DNA of 64,000 bases from the NCBI RefSeq assembly GCF_900142735.1, contig NZ_FRBY01000004.1, positions 248,001-312,000 on the forward strand, written 5' to 3'. A model generated the notes under the pieces. The model worked only from the letters and a program-made list of their open reading frames with translations, did not search any database and was not told the DNA's origin. This document shows, in pieces, positions 8,971 to 17,282 of this stretch (position 1 is the first letter of the stretch; every line of letters begins with the position of its first letter). Made by a program: the position numbers and the translations under genes. This stretch comes from Flavobacterium saccharophilum (GTDB lineage Bacteria; Bacteroidota; Bacteroidia; Flavobacteriales; Flavobacteriaceae).

Positions 8971-11241
8971 TTAAGAGTTAATTGCTACGCCTGAATTGGA
9001 TTTCATCAATGGAATAACTTTGGTATCAGATGATTTCAGGTTTTCCATTATTAATCGGGATGTTAAATAACAAACTGTTGATTCTGCACCCTGATTTAAG
9101 TTTACGTTTTCTTTTTCAAGTCCGTCATAACCGCCACCGCTTACTGGATTGTACATAATTTGATTTAGGTGATTTTTTCCTAAAAACCAGTTAAAAGCCA
9201 TCTTCATTTTATGTTTGTATTCTGGTGTTCCAAAAGCATCGTAAAACGAATTTAAGGTATGAATAGTGTAAGCAACATCAATTGGCTGTTCCCCGTATTC
9301 TTTTGGCTCTTCACCTTTGTGAAGCCATCCGTTGTTGGAAATAACTTTGAAACTTTTATTGATAAACATTTTCGACATTAGGAAGTCCAGTGAATCCATT
9401 GCTACTTTTTTGTAGATTGGTTTATTGGTTACTAAGTAAGCAAACAACATAGATTCCGGTAAAATTCCATTTCCGTATGTCATATAATTTTCAAACCACT
9501 TCCAATCGCTTGAAGCATGAATTTCATAGTTAGAAAGCAATTTTGCATTCAGTTTATTGATAATCGCCGCAACGTATAAATTTGGAACAGCAGTATGATA
9601 CAAATAAAGCCCTTTTGTTGCAAAACCAATCGAACGTGGCGACTGAATGGTTTCTGCCCATTTTAAGGAATTCAATAAAACTTTTGAAGCTTTTTTAGAA
9701 ATTGGTTCTGGTAAAATATCACTCATTGAAACTACAGTTCCCAGTGCCCATAAACCTCTTGCATTTGAATCTTCTAAATTAACCTCGGCATTTTGCTCAA
9801 TATGTTCTCTATTTTCCTGATCGACATAATTGATAAAGTCACCTTTTGGTTTTTGACAACGCTCAATGAAATCCAAATAAATTAAAATATAGGCTAAATC
9901 TTCTTTGTCTTTTGTCAGTTTATAATGCATACACATAGCAATCAAAGCTCTGGCATTATCGTCTAAAGTATAACCTGATTCAAGATCCGGAATCGAGATT
10001 TTACTAAATTGGATGATTCCTAAATCTGTAGTTAATTTTTTGATGTGTTTTAACTGAATTGAAGGATAAGTGAATTTAATTTCATCTGTATTCTCCATTA
10101 AAGTTTTATACGTATTCATGTGCGTAATTGCTACATTTTCCCAAGATGAGGCACGCATTTTTGTAAACGCATTAATTCCCATCTCTTCTCTTAACTTATC
10201 GTCAGCAAGTAATTTTATTGTTTGCTCGGCAAATTGATTTACATCTCCGATATCAACTAAAATTCCACAGTCAGAAGTCAAAACTTCTAAAGTATGCGGG
10301 ATTTTTGAAGCTACCATCGGACAAGCACAGCTCATTGCATAAGAGAAAGTGCCGCTTACCGCCTGATTTGGATCTTTTGAAGTAAACAAATAAACATCTG
10401 TTGCTTTCAGATAATCCAACAGTTCATTTGTGTCAAGATATTGATTTATAAAACGTACGTTGTCTTTTAGGTTTAAATCTTCTACAATTCCTTCCAGTTT
10501 ATCGCGGTATGCATCAACACCATCCTTAATTAAATTTGGATGTGTTTTTCCGATTACTAAATACAAGACATTTGGTTCTTTTTCAATAATTTTTGGTAAA
10601 GCCTGAAGTCCGGTTTCAATGTTTTTTCCTTCACCCAAAAGTCCAAAAGTAGAAAGCACTTTTCTGTCCTGAAAACCGAATTTCTCTTTTGCCTGATGCG
10701 GCGCTTCGTATATCACAATGTGCGTTCCGTGTGGTACCAAGCTAATAATTTCGTCAGCTATATCGTAATCTCTCATCAAAATTTCTTTTGATTGATTGGT
10801 CATTACGAAAACAGAATTGCTGTAGCTCAACAATAATTTTACAAAGGTTTTCAATTCGTTATTCGGATTTTGAATAACAGAATGAAAAGTATAGGTAAGC
10901 GGTTTTTTAATTACGTTTAAAAAGTCTAACAAATAATCGCCATAATTTCCTCCAAACAAGCCAAATTCATGTTGAATGTGAACCAATTTTACCGATTTGT
11001 CATTATTGATTTGTTCGGCAACTTTAGCATATTCGGCTTTATCCTTTGTGTTTAAGGTAAACGCCTGCGTTGGTTTTGCTTTTGGTTCATTGACCAATTC
11101 ACAAATTTCACAAGTTACTGATTTACCAAAAACATCTGTAATTCCTTTAATGGTATCCTGCGTATAAGTAGCTATTCCACATTGCGTTGGTGGAAACGTT
11201 GATAGAAAAACTATTTTCGATTTATTTGATATCGTTTTCAT
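8971..11241 (-). CDS. Two-domain protein: GT4-like glycosyltransferase plus C-terminal alpha/alpha-barrel domain
   Basis: A 756-residue cytoplasmic protein. Residues about 1-375 have the GT-B fold of family 4 glycosyltransferases: an N-terminal LSTFPPTQCGIATYTQ glycine loop, HIQHEFGLFGGNYG, and a C-terminal nucleotide-binding half with LSTFGLLGEGKNIETGL. The acidic E-x7-E motif that normally holds the nucleotide sugar is replaced by Q293-x7-Y301. Residues about 390-740 are all-helical, with SGYTLDDNARALIAM and regular helical repeats as in (alpha/alpha)6 barrels. The gene overlaps the end of the GH130 gene by 20 bp, so the pair is translated together and probably acts on one mannose- or glucose-containing oligosaccharide. 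The product cannot be named. Confidence 0.75.
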   Translation of the reverse strand: MKTISNKSKIVFLSTFPPTQCGIATYTQDTIKGITDVFGKSVTCEICELVNEPKAKPTQAFTLNTKDKAEYAKVAEQINNDKSVKLVHIQHEFGLFGGNYGDYLLDFLNVIKKPLTYTFHSVIQNPNNELKTFVKLLLSYSNSVFVMTNQSKEILMRDYDIADEIISLVPHGTHIVIYEAPHQAKEKFGFQDRKVLSTFGLLGEGKNIETGLQALPKIIEKEPNVLYLVIGKTHPNLIKDGVDAYRDKLEGIVEDLNLKDNVRFINQYLDTNELLDYLKATDVYLFTSKDPNQAVSGTFSYAMSCACPMVASKIPHTLEVLTSDCGILVDIGDVNQFAEQTIKLLADDKLREEMGINAFTKMRASSWENVAITHMNTYKTLMENTDEIKFTYPSIQLKHIKKLTTDLGIIQFSKISIPDLESGYTLDDNARALIAMCMHYKLTKDKEDLAYILIYLDFIERCQKPKGDFINYVDQENREHIEQNAEVNLEDSNARGLWALGTVVSMSDILPEPISKKASKVLLNSLKWAETIQSPRSIGFATKGLYLYHTAVPNLYVAAIINKLNAKLLSNYEIHASSDWKWFENYMTYGNGILPESMLFAYLVTNKPIYKKVAMDSLDFLMSKMFINKSFKVISNNGWLHKGEEPKEYGEQPIDVAYTIHTLNSFYDAFGTPEYKHKMKMAFNWFLGKNHLNQIMYNPVSGGGYDGLEKENVNLNQGAESTVCYLTSRLIMENLKSSDTKVIPLMKSNSGVAINS

Positions 11242-12301
11242 GGGGATTCTGTTTTAGTTCCGTTAATAAGTCGTTTAGGTTCAATGAAGCCACCGCAATC
11301 TTGTCATCGGCGGCACCGTAATAAATATATAAAAGGTCATCAAAAATGGCTGTTCCTGTTGGGAAAACCACATAATTTACATAACCGTGTCGTTCGTAAT
11401 ATTCTGCAGGTGTTATAATGGGTTTAGTCAATCGGCCTATAACTTTCTGTGGATTTTCAAGGTCTAATAATGCTGCAGAAGCATGATAAACCAATCCTTT
11501 TTCTCTTTTTTCTGCTGAGTGATAAATCACTAACCAGCCATCTTTGGTTTCGATAGGTGGAGCGCCCGGACCAATGTGACTTGTTTCATGATCGTATTCT
11601 GGTTCCATCACTATATGTTCTGGCAGATTTTTTAAATATTCTTTCCAATATTCTGGTGTCAAATCTTTCTTTTTTTCGAAAGTGAAAATTTGAATGGATG
11701 GAAATAAGCGATGTAAACCGACAAATTTCCCATTTATTTTCTTTGGAAAAAGCACTACATTTTTATCCCAAACCATTAAATGCTCTTTCATTGTAATTGT
11801 TAACGGATAATTTCTAGCGGTGTTAACGGCCAATATTTTTGCAACACCTGGATTTTGTAAATGATCCTGGATCAGATTACTGAAATCATGCAAGATGAAC
11901 TTAGGCGTAATAATTCCTTTCTTTTTAAATTTTGTCAAATCCTTTGAAGTCGCCAAAGCGCCACTTGTATTTATACCATCATAGGTAACATAAGTCATAT
12001 AAAAAGTATCATCAATTTTTGTGATACGCGGATCTTCGACACCGTGAATTTCATAAATGTATTCCGGTTCAAAAATAGGTTCAGCATGTCTTTCAACTAA
12101 AGTTGTCGGGCCTTCGAATCGACAATAACCAATGGTCGAAAAATTCCCTTTTTTAGCAGCTCTATAAAACATGTGTACTGTATTCCCATCTTGGTAGACC
12201 GCCGGATTTAAAACTCCTAGTTCTTCAAAAGCACGATCTGTTTTTTCTAAAATTACACCGTGTTTTGTAGCGATAAAGGTTTCCGTTGCTGCTAATTCCA
12301 T
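11222..12301 (-). CDS. GH130 family glycosidase/phosphorylase (beta-mannoside type)
   Basis: A 359-residue five-bladed beta-propeller enzyme. Characterised GH130 members phosphorolyse or hydrolyse beta-1,2- or beta-1,4-mannosides. The family blade motifs are present: LNPAVYQDGNTVHMFYRA near 31-48 and HGVEDPRITKID near 86-97, in which D90 would be the general acid, then HIGPGAPPIETKDGWLVIYH and a final YYGAADDKIAVASL. There is no signal peptide, so it acts inside the cell. It is the promoter-proximal gene of a two-gene operon with the GT4-like protein; a strong terminator at 12502 isolates it from the genes upstream. The exact linkage specificity is open. Confidence 0.85.
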   Translation of the reverse strand: MELAATETFIATKHGVILEKTDRAFEELGVLNPAVYQDGNTVHMFYRAAKKGNFSTIGYCRFEGPTTLVERHAEPIFEPEYIYEIHGVEDPRITKIDDTFYMTYVTYDGINTSGALATSKDLTKFKKKGIITPKFILHDFSNLIQDHLQNPGVAKILAVNTARNYPLTITMKEHLMVWDKNVVLFPKKINGKFVGLHRLFPSIQIFTFEKKKDLTPEYWKEYLKNLPEHIVMEPEYDHETSHIGPGAPPIETKDGWLVIYHSAEKREKGLVYHASAALLDLENPQKVIGRLTKPIITPAEYYERHGYVNYVVFPTGTAIFDDLLYIYYGAADDKIAVASLNLNDLLTELKQNPHENDIK

Positions 12302-12348
12302 ATGTTTCCATTTTGTGAGATAAAATTACTTTACGAATAGAGGCATAA

Positions 12349-12365
12349 TTGATCCAATCGATCAA
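12349..12365. promoter_or_regulatory. Possible operator upstream of the GH130 operon
   Basis: TTGATC-CAATC-GATCAA is a perfect 6+6 inverted repeat with a 5-base spacer, centred about 56 bp upstream of the GH130 start codon. No regulator gene is adjacent, so its use as an operator is only inferred. Confidence 0.35.
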
Positions 12366-12501
12366 AAAATTGACTCAAAAGGATAGATATGGGAATTATG
12401 TAATAAGAAGAGGGGGATTATAAAATTAATGTAAAAAACTGATTAATAATAGATTGTGATAAGAAATTAATGTTAATATTCAGCCGTTTTAAGCTATTCA
12501 T

Positions 12502-12539
12502 AAAAAAAGCGAAACCAGATTATTAGTTTCGCTTTTTTT
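12502..12539 (-). terminator. Strong bidirectional-looking terminator
   Basis: A14 stem: AAAAAAAGCGAAAC (12502-12515) is the exact reverse complement of GTTTCGCTTTTTTT (12526-12539), with a 10-base loop. It ends the minus-strand group 12615-14025 and insulates the GH130 operon. Confidence 0.9.
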
Positions 12540-12614
12540 AGTCTAAAAATTTTTATTTATGTAAGTTTTAAGCTTCAGATTTCAAGTTTCAGGCTGAACG
12601 CGACTGAAAAACTT

Positions 12615-13082
12615 CTAACGGTGGAAAGAATAGTGCTTCTTTGTAATAAAGGCAATTGGAATTCCAATGCAAAAAATTAAAATCAAAATAGATAGAATCA
12701 AAGGGAAATCCAGATGTTTTTCCGGAAGGACTGGAAATACTGTTGGCAAGACTACCAGGTTCATAATGATCCAGACAAAAATTCCATATAGAATGCCCGA
12801 TAATAAAGTATTTTTTTTAATAAAGATGAAATACGGATAAATGGTGAAGTAGAACCACGCAAAAGTCAGAGCAATAAAATAATGTAACAATAAACCATAC
12901 AAAGCCATTTGCGAACCACCGGAATAGGCATCTTTTTTAAATAGTCCCGAAGCAATAGACTGCAGGATTTTAATGGCCGTTGTTTTTTGCAGGATAAAGG
13001 CATAAACTGTAATAGCAGCAAGCATATCAAGTGTGCCGGCAATTAGACCAGATAAAAAGATTGTTCCGCTTTTTGATTTCAT
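12615..13082 (-). CDS. Small integral membrane protein, YagU/DUF1440-like
   Basis: A 155-residue protein with four hydrophobic segments (about 8-30, 60-82, 88-112 and 128-148). The first segment, FLSGLIAGTLDMLAAITVYA, resembles the start of YagU-like inner-membrane proteins (DUF1440), whose function is unknown. It is followed on the same strand by a terminator and preceded by the DinB-like gene with a 37-bp gap, so it may be the last gene of a three-gene group 14025-12615. No catalytic motif is visible. The family call is tentative. Confidence 0.55.
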   Translation of the reverse strand: MKSKSGTIFLSGLIAGTLDMLAAITVYAFILQKTTAIKILQSIASGLFKKDAYSGGSQMALYGLLLHYFIALTFAWFYFTIYPYFIFIKKNTLLSGILYGIFVWIIMNLVVLPTVFPVLPEKHLDFPLILSILILIFCIGIPIAFITKKHYSFHR

Positions 13083-13119
13083 ATAATGGTTATGTGGTTT
13101 GGTTTGGAAAGTTTTTGCT

Positions 13120-13629
13120 TTATACTTTGTTCACTATTTCATAAATTTCATTCAATTGATGGGTATGTCTTTCTGTATGAATAAGCGTGAAAGAAATCCA
13201 TTCCAGAATTGTAAAATTTTCAAATCCTGGAAGTTGAAAATCAAGACAAGTCAATGTGAGATCATGGATTGCTGATAATGTCAACAAATCAGCTTCTCTA
13301 TTGAGTAGTTCTAAAGTTTGTTTCTCTTTGTCATAATCGATGATTTCCGGTAGTAGAAAATCCGGAGATTCCATTTTTATATCGTAGTTCAAGAATAGCG
13401 CTTTCAGATCTTTGATGTATAAGTCAGGTTCTCTATTCGTTTTCTCTGTTTTCCCCAGAAATAAGGCAGCATAACCAGAACTGGCCTTTAGAATATGTTG
13501 CGTGGTTTGTCCGGCTGTCCAGCTTCCTTCAAAGGGAACCGTATTTAGGGCAGTTTCAGAAAACTTAGAATGGATTTCGCTTAAATTTTTGAATGTTTCG
13601 ACAATGTTGGTTTGAAGAGTTGTTTTCAT
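13120..13629 (-). CDS. DinB-family protein, putative metal-dependent hydrolase or transferase
   Basis: A 169-residue four-helix-bundle protein of the DinB/YfiT type. The metal-binding histidines are visible: one in TTQHILKASSGYA (about residue 45) and a pair in the C-terminal helix LIHTERHTHQLNEI (about 150-156). Bacterial DinB-like proteins include thiol transferases that use bacillithiol; Bacteroidota often encode many of unknown function. It lies 9 bp downstream of the VOC protein gene on the same strand and is probably co-transcribed with it. Confidence 0.8.
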   Translation of the reverse strand: MKTTLQTNIVETFKNLSEIHSKFSETALNTVPFEGSWTAGQTTQHILKASSGYAALFLGKTEKTNREPDLYIKDLKALFLNYDIKMESPDFLLPEIIDYDKEKQTLELLNREADLLTLSAIHDLTLTCLDFQLPGFENFTILEWISFTLIHTERHTHQLNEIYEIVNKV

Positions 13630-13638
13630 CTTTTTGAT

Positions 13639-14025
13639 TTAAATTGTGAATTCATTTACTGAGGTGATCCACCAGACATTTCCGAAAGGATCTGTTACGC
13701 CGCAAGTTCGGCCATATTCCTGATCGCTTAATCCCATTAATTCTGTTGCGCCTTCTTCCAGTGCTTTTTTAAAACTTTCATCGGCATTGGGTACATACAC
13801 AAATAAATTTGCCGTTTGCGGTTTCCAGTCACTGGTCGTGTCGGCAAACATAATAGTACTTCCGTGGATGTTGATTTCAGCATGTAAGGCAGTTCCGTCG
13901 TCACGCAATTGAGGCGCGTGCAAAACAGTGGCATTAAAAACGTTTTTTGTGAAGTCGATAAACTTTAATGCACCATCTAAAATTAAATACGGCATTATGG
14001 TTTGATGATTTTTGGGAATATTCAT
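13639..14025 (-). CDS. VOC-superfamily (glyoxalase-like) protein
   Basis: A 128-residue protein with the two beta-alpha-beta-beta-beta modules of the vicinal oxygen chelate fold. It begins with MPYLILDGALKFIDFTKNVF (residues 11-30), continues with HAEINIHGSTIMFAD and ends with the PhnB-like stretch GRTCGVTDPFGNVWWI, typical of the PhnB/YdcJ-like subgroup. The function is not fixed: family members include detoxifying enzymes and binding proteins. It is the first gene of the likely operon with the DinB-like and membrane proteins. A TANNTTTG-type -7 element (TAAATTTG, minus strand, 14062-14055) lies 30 bp upstream of the start, without a recognisable -33. Confidence 0.85.
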   Translation of the reverse strand: MNIPKNHQTIMPYLILDGALKFIDFTKNVFNATVLHAPQLRDDGTALHAEINIHGSTIMFADTTSDWKPQTANLFVYVPNADESFKKALEEGATELMGLSDQEYGRTCGVTDPFGNVWWITSVNEFTI

Positions 14026-14137
14026 TTGGTATGATTTGATGATTAGTGATTACCCAAATTTACAATTTTAAATTAAATAATTAAAAACCAAATGATTATG
14101 TTTTGTTGTGTTAAATGTAAAACTTAGAAAAATATCC

Positions 14138-14282
14138 AAACACATAGAAACATAGATTTAATTTTTTAAAAAAAGAGAATAAAAAGAAACTAGTTTCTAA
14201 CACATAGTCCCGAAGCATCGGGATGTCTTTAAACTAGTGAAACGACTTTTTAAGATTCCTAAAAGCTATGTCCCTATGTGTT
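14138..14282. repeat. Long hairpin element, ACACATAG family, copy A
   Basis: Arms AAACACATAGAAACATAG (14138-14155) and CTATGTCCCTATGTGTT (14266-14282) are inverted repeats; inside are GAAACTAGTTTC and the small hairpin CCCGAAGCATCGGG. The same composite is at 48805-48944. Both copies sit just after the 3' end of a minus-strand gene. Confidence 0.7.
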
Positions 14283-14316
14283 AAAATAATTTACAATCAA
14301 ACGATTATGTCTTTTG

Positions 14317-14526
14317 TCACAAAAGCACTTCGCAATGAAATCCGTACGAATCAAGAAGTTCAATGATTTTATTATGTGAAATGGAAGCGCCATGAATGCG
14401 AAGGATTTTATCACAATCTTCCAAATCAAAATTGATAGCACTACTTGGAAAATGCTCAAGGAGTTTCCCCACAATCAAAATAGATTGCTCGACTTCCTGA
14501 ACATTTGTTTTAAAAACTTCTATCAT
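14317..14526 (-). CDS. Small hypothetical protein with heavy-metal-associated-like fold, no CxxC
   Basis: A 69-residue protein starting MIEVFKTNVQEVEQSILIV; the open frame begins 8 codons earlier (14550), but the start at 14526 fits the conserved beginning of a beta-alpha-beta unit. The predicted order beta-alpha-beta-beta-alpha-beta (IEVFKT, helix, AINFDLED, KILRIHG, helix, FHCEVLL) resembles an HMA domain, yet the metal-binding CxxC is missing, so metal transport is unlikely. It starts 13 bp after the DoxX-like gene on the same strand and is probably co-expressed with it. I cannot assign a function. Confidence 0.6.
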   Translation of the reverse strand: MIEVFKTNVQEVEQSILIVGKLLEHFPSSAINFDLEDCDKILRIHGASISHNKIIELLDSYGFHCEVLL

Positions 14527-14539
14527 CGTAGTAAAAAGT

Positions 14540-14920
14540 TTATAACGCAATATTTTTATAGCGTTCGATTTTATGATAATAATGATAAGATATAGCCAGA
14601 ATCACTAAAAAGATTAGTGGAAAGAAAGATTGAAAATTAATTCCGTCAACTGCAAAATGACTTATCGAAGCAAATATAAAATCGAATCCAAATCCGGCAT
14701 AAGCCCATTCTTTTACATTCTTAGGAATTGATGGAATTACCAGAATTAAAACGCCTAATATTTTAAATACAACTAAAGCATTTCCAAAATATTCAGGATA
14801 GCCTAAATGTCTGATTCCTTCTTTGGCCAGTTCAGATTGAGAAGTCAAAGCCGGCATTACGCCCTCAAACAGGAAAATAATAGTCGTAGTAATCCAGAAA
14901 ATAATCTTTGCTTTTTTCAT
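14540..14920 (-). CDS. DoxX-like family membrane protein
   Basis: A 126-residue protein with four hydrophobic segments (about 4-24, 44-64, 68-88 and 92-114), the size and layout of the short DoxX-like family. The stretch LGYPEYFGNALVVFKILGVL is typical of the group. Members are linked to oxidative-stress or quinone-related membrane functions, but the short forms are mostly uncharacterised. It is followed by the small protein at 14317. A minus-strand TAGATTTG (14967-14960) lies 40 bp upstream and may be its -7 element; a matching -33 is not evident. Confidence 0.75.
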   Translation of the reverse strand: MKKAKIIFWITTTIIFLFEGVMPALTSQSELAKEGIRHLGYPEYFGNALVVFKILGVLILVIPSIPKNVKEWAYAGFGFDFIFASISHFAVDGINFQSFFPLIFLVILAISYHYYHKIERYKNIAL

Positions 14921-15029
14921 GTGGTTTTTGTTTAAATAGTTATTAGTTAATTATTTACACAAATCTACTAATGTTATTTTTTTTACTGAATAGTTATTTA
15001 CGACTATTTTAGGGGCATTTGAGACAGAT

Positions 15030-15195
15030 TGAAGGATTTTAGAATTTAGAAGCAAGAAGCAAGAGGCAAGAGAATGGAATATAGAAAATAGAATATAGAT
15101 TAAAGATGCACGAGGCAAGAAGCAAGAGACAAGAGAATAGAATATAGAGAATAGATTAAAGAAGCAAGAAGCAAGAAGCAAGAAGAAAGAAATCT
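15030..15195. repeat. Purine-rich microsatellite-like stretch
   Basis: Repeated AAGAAGCAAGAAGCAAG and AATAGAATATAGA words, nearly all purine on the plus strand. Open frames on the minus strand here are artefacts of the repeats. The whole 14921-15733 gap holds repeats and no gene that I can support. Confidence 0.65.
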
Positions 15196-15248
15196 GCTAA
15201 ATCTGCAGAATCTGCGAGAGACTTTATCCACAAAGTATCCGCAATACT

Positions 15249-15350
15249 TGTCATCCCGAGGAACGAGGGATCCCCGCAAGAAACTCCACAATCAAAATCG
15301 CGAATCTTTGTCGAGCTACTCGCGGGGATCCCTCGTTCCTCGGGATGACA
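15249..15350. repeat. 29-bp perfect inverted repeat, TCATCCCGAGGAACGAGG family
   Basis: The arms 15249-15277 and 15322-15350 are exact reverse complements (start TGTCATCCCGAGGAACGAGG). They are two head-to-head copies of a dispersed intergenic sequence whose relatives occur at 15480, 32460, 33556 and 38.2-38.9 kb. Confidence 0.8.
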
Positions 15351-15390
15351 AAATGACGATAAATCTATGAGAGTAACAAATATAATTAAA

Positions 15391-15616
15391 TAAAAATCCG
15401 TGACAATCCATTCAAATCCGCGTCATCCGTGTGCCATTTTCAACACAATCAAAATCGCCAATCTTTGACGAGCTACTAGTGTGACCCTTCGTTCCTCAGG
15501 GTGACAAAAATGCGGATAGAAAAATCCATAAAAAATAAAAATCCGCGACAATCCGCCAAAACCCGCGTCATCCGTGTGCCATTTTCAACACAATCAAAAT
15601 CGCCAATCTTTGTCGA
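15391..15616. repeat. 82-bp direct repeat
   Basis: Copies 15391-15472 and 15535-15616 run from ATAAAAATCC to AATCTTTG with only a few differences, and include CGCGTCATCCGTGTGCCATT. The unit between them holds another member of the TCGTTCCTC family. A 74-residue open frame across the second copy is repeat-derived. Confidence 0.75.
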
Positions 15617-15671
15617 ATCAGAGCCATCCGTTCAAAAACTTCGTGCCTTAGCGCCTTCGTGGCAAAACAAC

Positions 15672-15706
15672 AAAAAAACGCTGCAAAACCGAAGTCTCAC
15701 AGCGTC
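15672..15706 (-). terminator. Terminator of the first RND efflux operon
   Basis: On the minus strand GACGCTG (15706-15700) pairs with CAGCGTT, followed by TTTTTTG. It lies 28 bp after the stop of the TolC-type gene. Confidence 0.75.
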
Positions 15707-15733
15707 ATCTCAAATAAATAATTAAAACGGGTA

Positions 15734-17152
15734 TTATCTCCAACCACCGCCCAATGCACGATATAACTCGGTATTGGCAGAAAGTTGTGCTCTTTTTATA
15801 TCAGCTAATTCCAATTCGCTTTGCAATAAAGTTGCTTGTGCAGTTAGAACTTCAAGGTATTCTGCCATTCCGTTTTTGAATAACAGATTGGCATTTTTAA
15901 TCGCTTGTTGTAACGTTTTTACACGTTCTTGCAAGAAAGCTTCCTGTTGTTGTAATTTTTCAACAGCAACCAAAGCATCGGCAACTTCACTAACAGCTAC
16001 CAAAACAGACTGTCTGAAATTGATAACGGCTTTTTCTCTTTCAACAACAGCAATATTATATTGTGTTTTTACTCTTTTATTATTCAATAAGGGCTGAGTT
16101 AAACCTCCGGCAACAGTACCGAATAATGAAGCCGGAATAGTAAACCAGTTGCTGGCTTCAAACGAATTTACTCCGCCTTGCGCTGTAATTCTCAAAGCTG
16201 GATAGAAATCGGCTTTTGTGATTCCGACATTCGCATTCGCAACTTTTAAAGCTAATTCAGCACTTTTCACATCTGGTCTTCTGCTTACTAATGAAGATGG
16301 AATTCCGACAGCGGCATTGTTTTTCACAGCAATAGTGCTCAAACGAATGGTTCTTTCTTTTGAATCCGGAAAAGATCCTGTCAAGACACTCAAAGCATTT
16401 TCCTGAATGGCAATGTTTTGTTCCAATAACGGAATCAGTTGCGCTGAGTTTAATTTCTGCGCTTCAGATTGTTGAATTGCTAATGAAGTAACTTGCCCTG
16501 CGTCATATTTTAATTTAATGATACTGGTTGTACTGTCATTCAGTTTCAGGGTTTGTTTGGCAATTTCCAATTGTGCATCCAACATTAAAAGATTATAATA
16601 TCCTTTAGAAACATCGGCAACAATAGTGGTTTGCAACGCTTTTTTCACCTCTTCAGATTGAAGATATTCAGCATATGCGCCTTTTTTCTGATTTTTGATT
16701 TTACCCCAAATATCAGCTTCCCATGAAAGTGTTGCTCCGGCGGTGAAATCATTAATGTGGTTTTGACCTAAAGCCTGACCCAAATTTTTCCCCGTAAAAC
16801 TATTGTCTGACGGATTGCTGGTACTGGCATTAACACCTAAATTCACCTGAGGAACATTATTCCATTTTGATTGGGTAAATCGGTATTGCGCGATTTCGAT
16901 GTTTTTAGTAGCGATTTGTAAATCGTTATTTCTGATCACTGCCTCATCGATTAGCTTGATAATATCTTTTTCTGTAAAGAAGTTTTTCCACTCCAAATCG
17001 GCGATACTGGTTGTATCTTTTGAAACCGATGCATTCCTGAAATTTTCAGGAAGTGCATCTTTTGGAGTTTCAATATCCTTCGAAACAGAACAGGATATCA
17101 ATGTGGTGATCAAAATAGCGACCATCACGATTTTGGTTATATACTTTTTCAT
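15734..17152 (-). CDS. TolC-type outer-membrane efflux lipoprotein (NodT-like)
   Basis: A 472-residue outer-membrane channel of an RND pump. I chose the start at 17152 (MKKYITKIVMVAILITTLISCSV), which gives a lipoprotein signal peptide with the cysteine in LISC; the open frame runs 10 codons further upstream and would then overlap the small membrane peptide gene. Two homologous halves of helical coiled coil plus beta-strands are visible, with repeated A-x-x-x-A-L and the conserved GIPSSLVSRRPDVKSAELAL stretch that marks the NodT/OprM group. It closes the operon adaptor-permease-peptide-channel and ends 28 bp before a terminator. Confidence 0.9.
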   Translation of the reverse strand: MKKYITKIVMVAILITTLISCSVSKDIETPKDALPENFRNASVSKDTTSIADLEWKNFFTEKDIIKLIDEAVIRNNDLQIATKNIEIAQYRFTQSKWNNVPQVNLGVNASTSNPSDNSFTGKNLGQALGQNHINDFTAGATLSWEADIWGKIKNQKKGAYAEYLQSEEVKKALQTTIVADVSKGYYNLLMLDAQLEIAKQTLKLNDSTTSIIKLKYDAGQVTSLAIQQSEAQKLNSAQLIPLLEQNIAIQENALSVLTGSFPDSKERTIRLSTIAVKNNAAVGIPSSLVSRRPDVKSAELALKVANANVGITKADFYPALRITAQGGVNSFEASNWFTIPASLFGTVAGGLTQPLLNNKRVKTQYNIAVVEREKAVINFRQSVLVAVSEVADALVAVEKLQQQEAFLQERVKTLQQAIKNANLLFKNGMAEYLEVLTAQATLLQSELELADIKRAQLSANTELYRALGGGWR

Positions 17153-17166
17153 TTTATATTTTGTCA

Positions 17167-17280
17167 TTAAATTTCTGTACAAGTATCTTTTTTAGTTTCA
17201 AGATCTTTTGAGATTCTGTACGATATATAGCCGATGCCAAATATAATGGCCACCAGAATTGTCGTTATATAATTTTCCAT
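17167..17280 (-). CDS. 37-residue single-span membrane peptide inside the RND operon
   Basis: A small gene below usual length cut-offs. It encodes 37 residues: N-terminal MENYITTILVAIIFGIGYIS forms one membrane span (about 4-21), followed by a charged cytoplasmic tail with Lys, Asp and Glu and a single Cys near the end. The start codon follows the stop of the RND permease with two bases between them (TAA-AT-ATG), which suggests coupled translation, and its stop is 14 bp before the chosen start of the TolC-type gene. Small partners of AcrB such as AcrZ (49 residues) are known in E. coli; there is no visible homology, so a similar role here is only a suggestion. It also resembles in size the short FeoB-associated peptides but lacks their cysteine cluster. 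Confidence 0.6.
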   Translation of the reverse strand: MENYITTILVAIIFGIGYISYRISKDLETKKDTCTEI

Positions 17281-17282
17281 AT

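Noticed and set aside
15249..15350. Insertion-sequence ends
   Set aside because: The 29-bp inverted repeats enclose only 44 bp and no transposase; they are two head-to-head copies of an intergenic repeat.
14951..15725. Several 60-76 residue frames
   Set aside because: All are translations of purine-rich or dispersed repeats; no start context or family.
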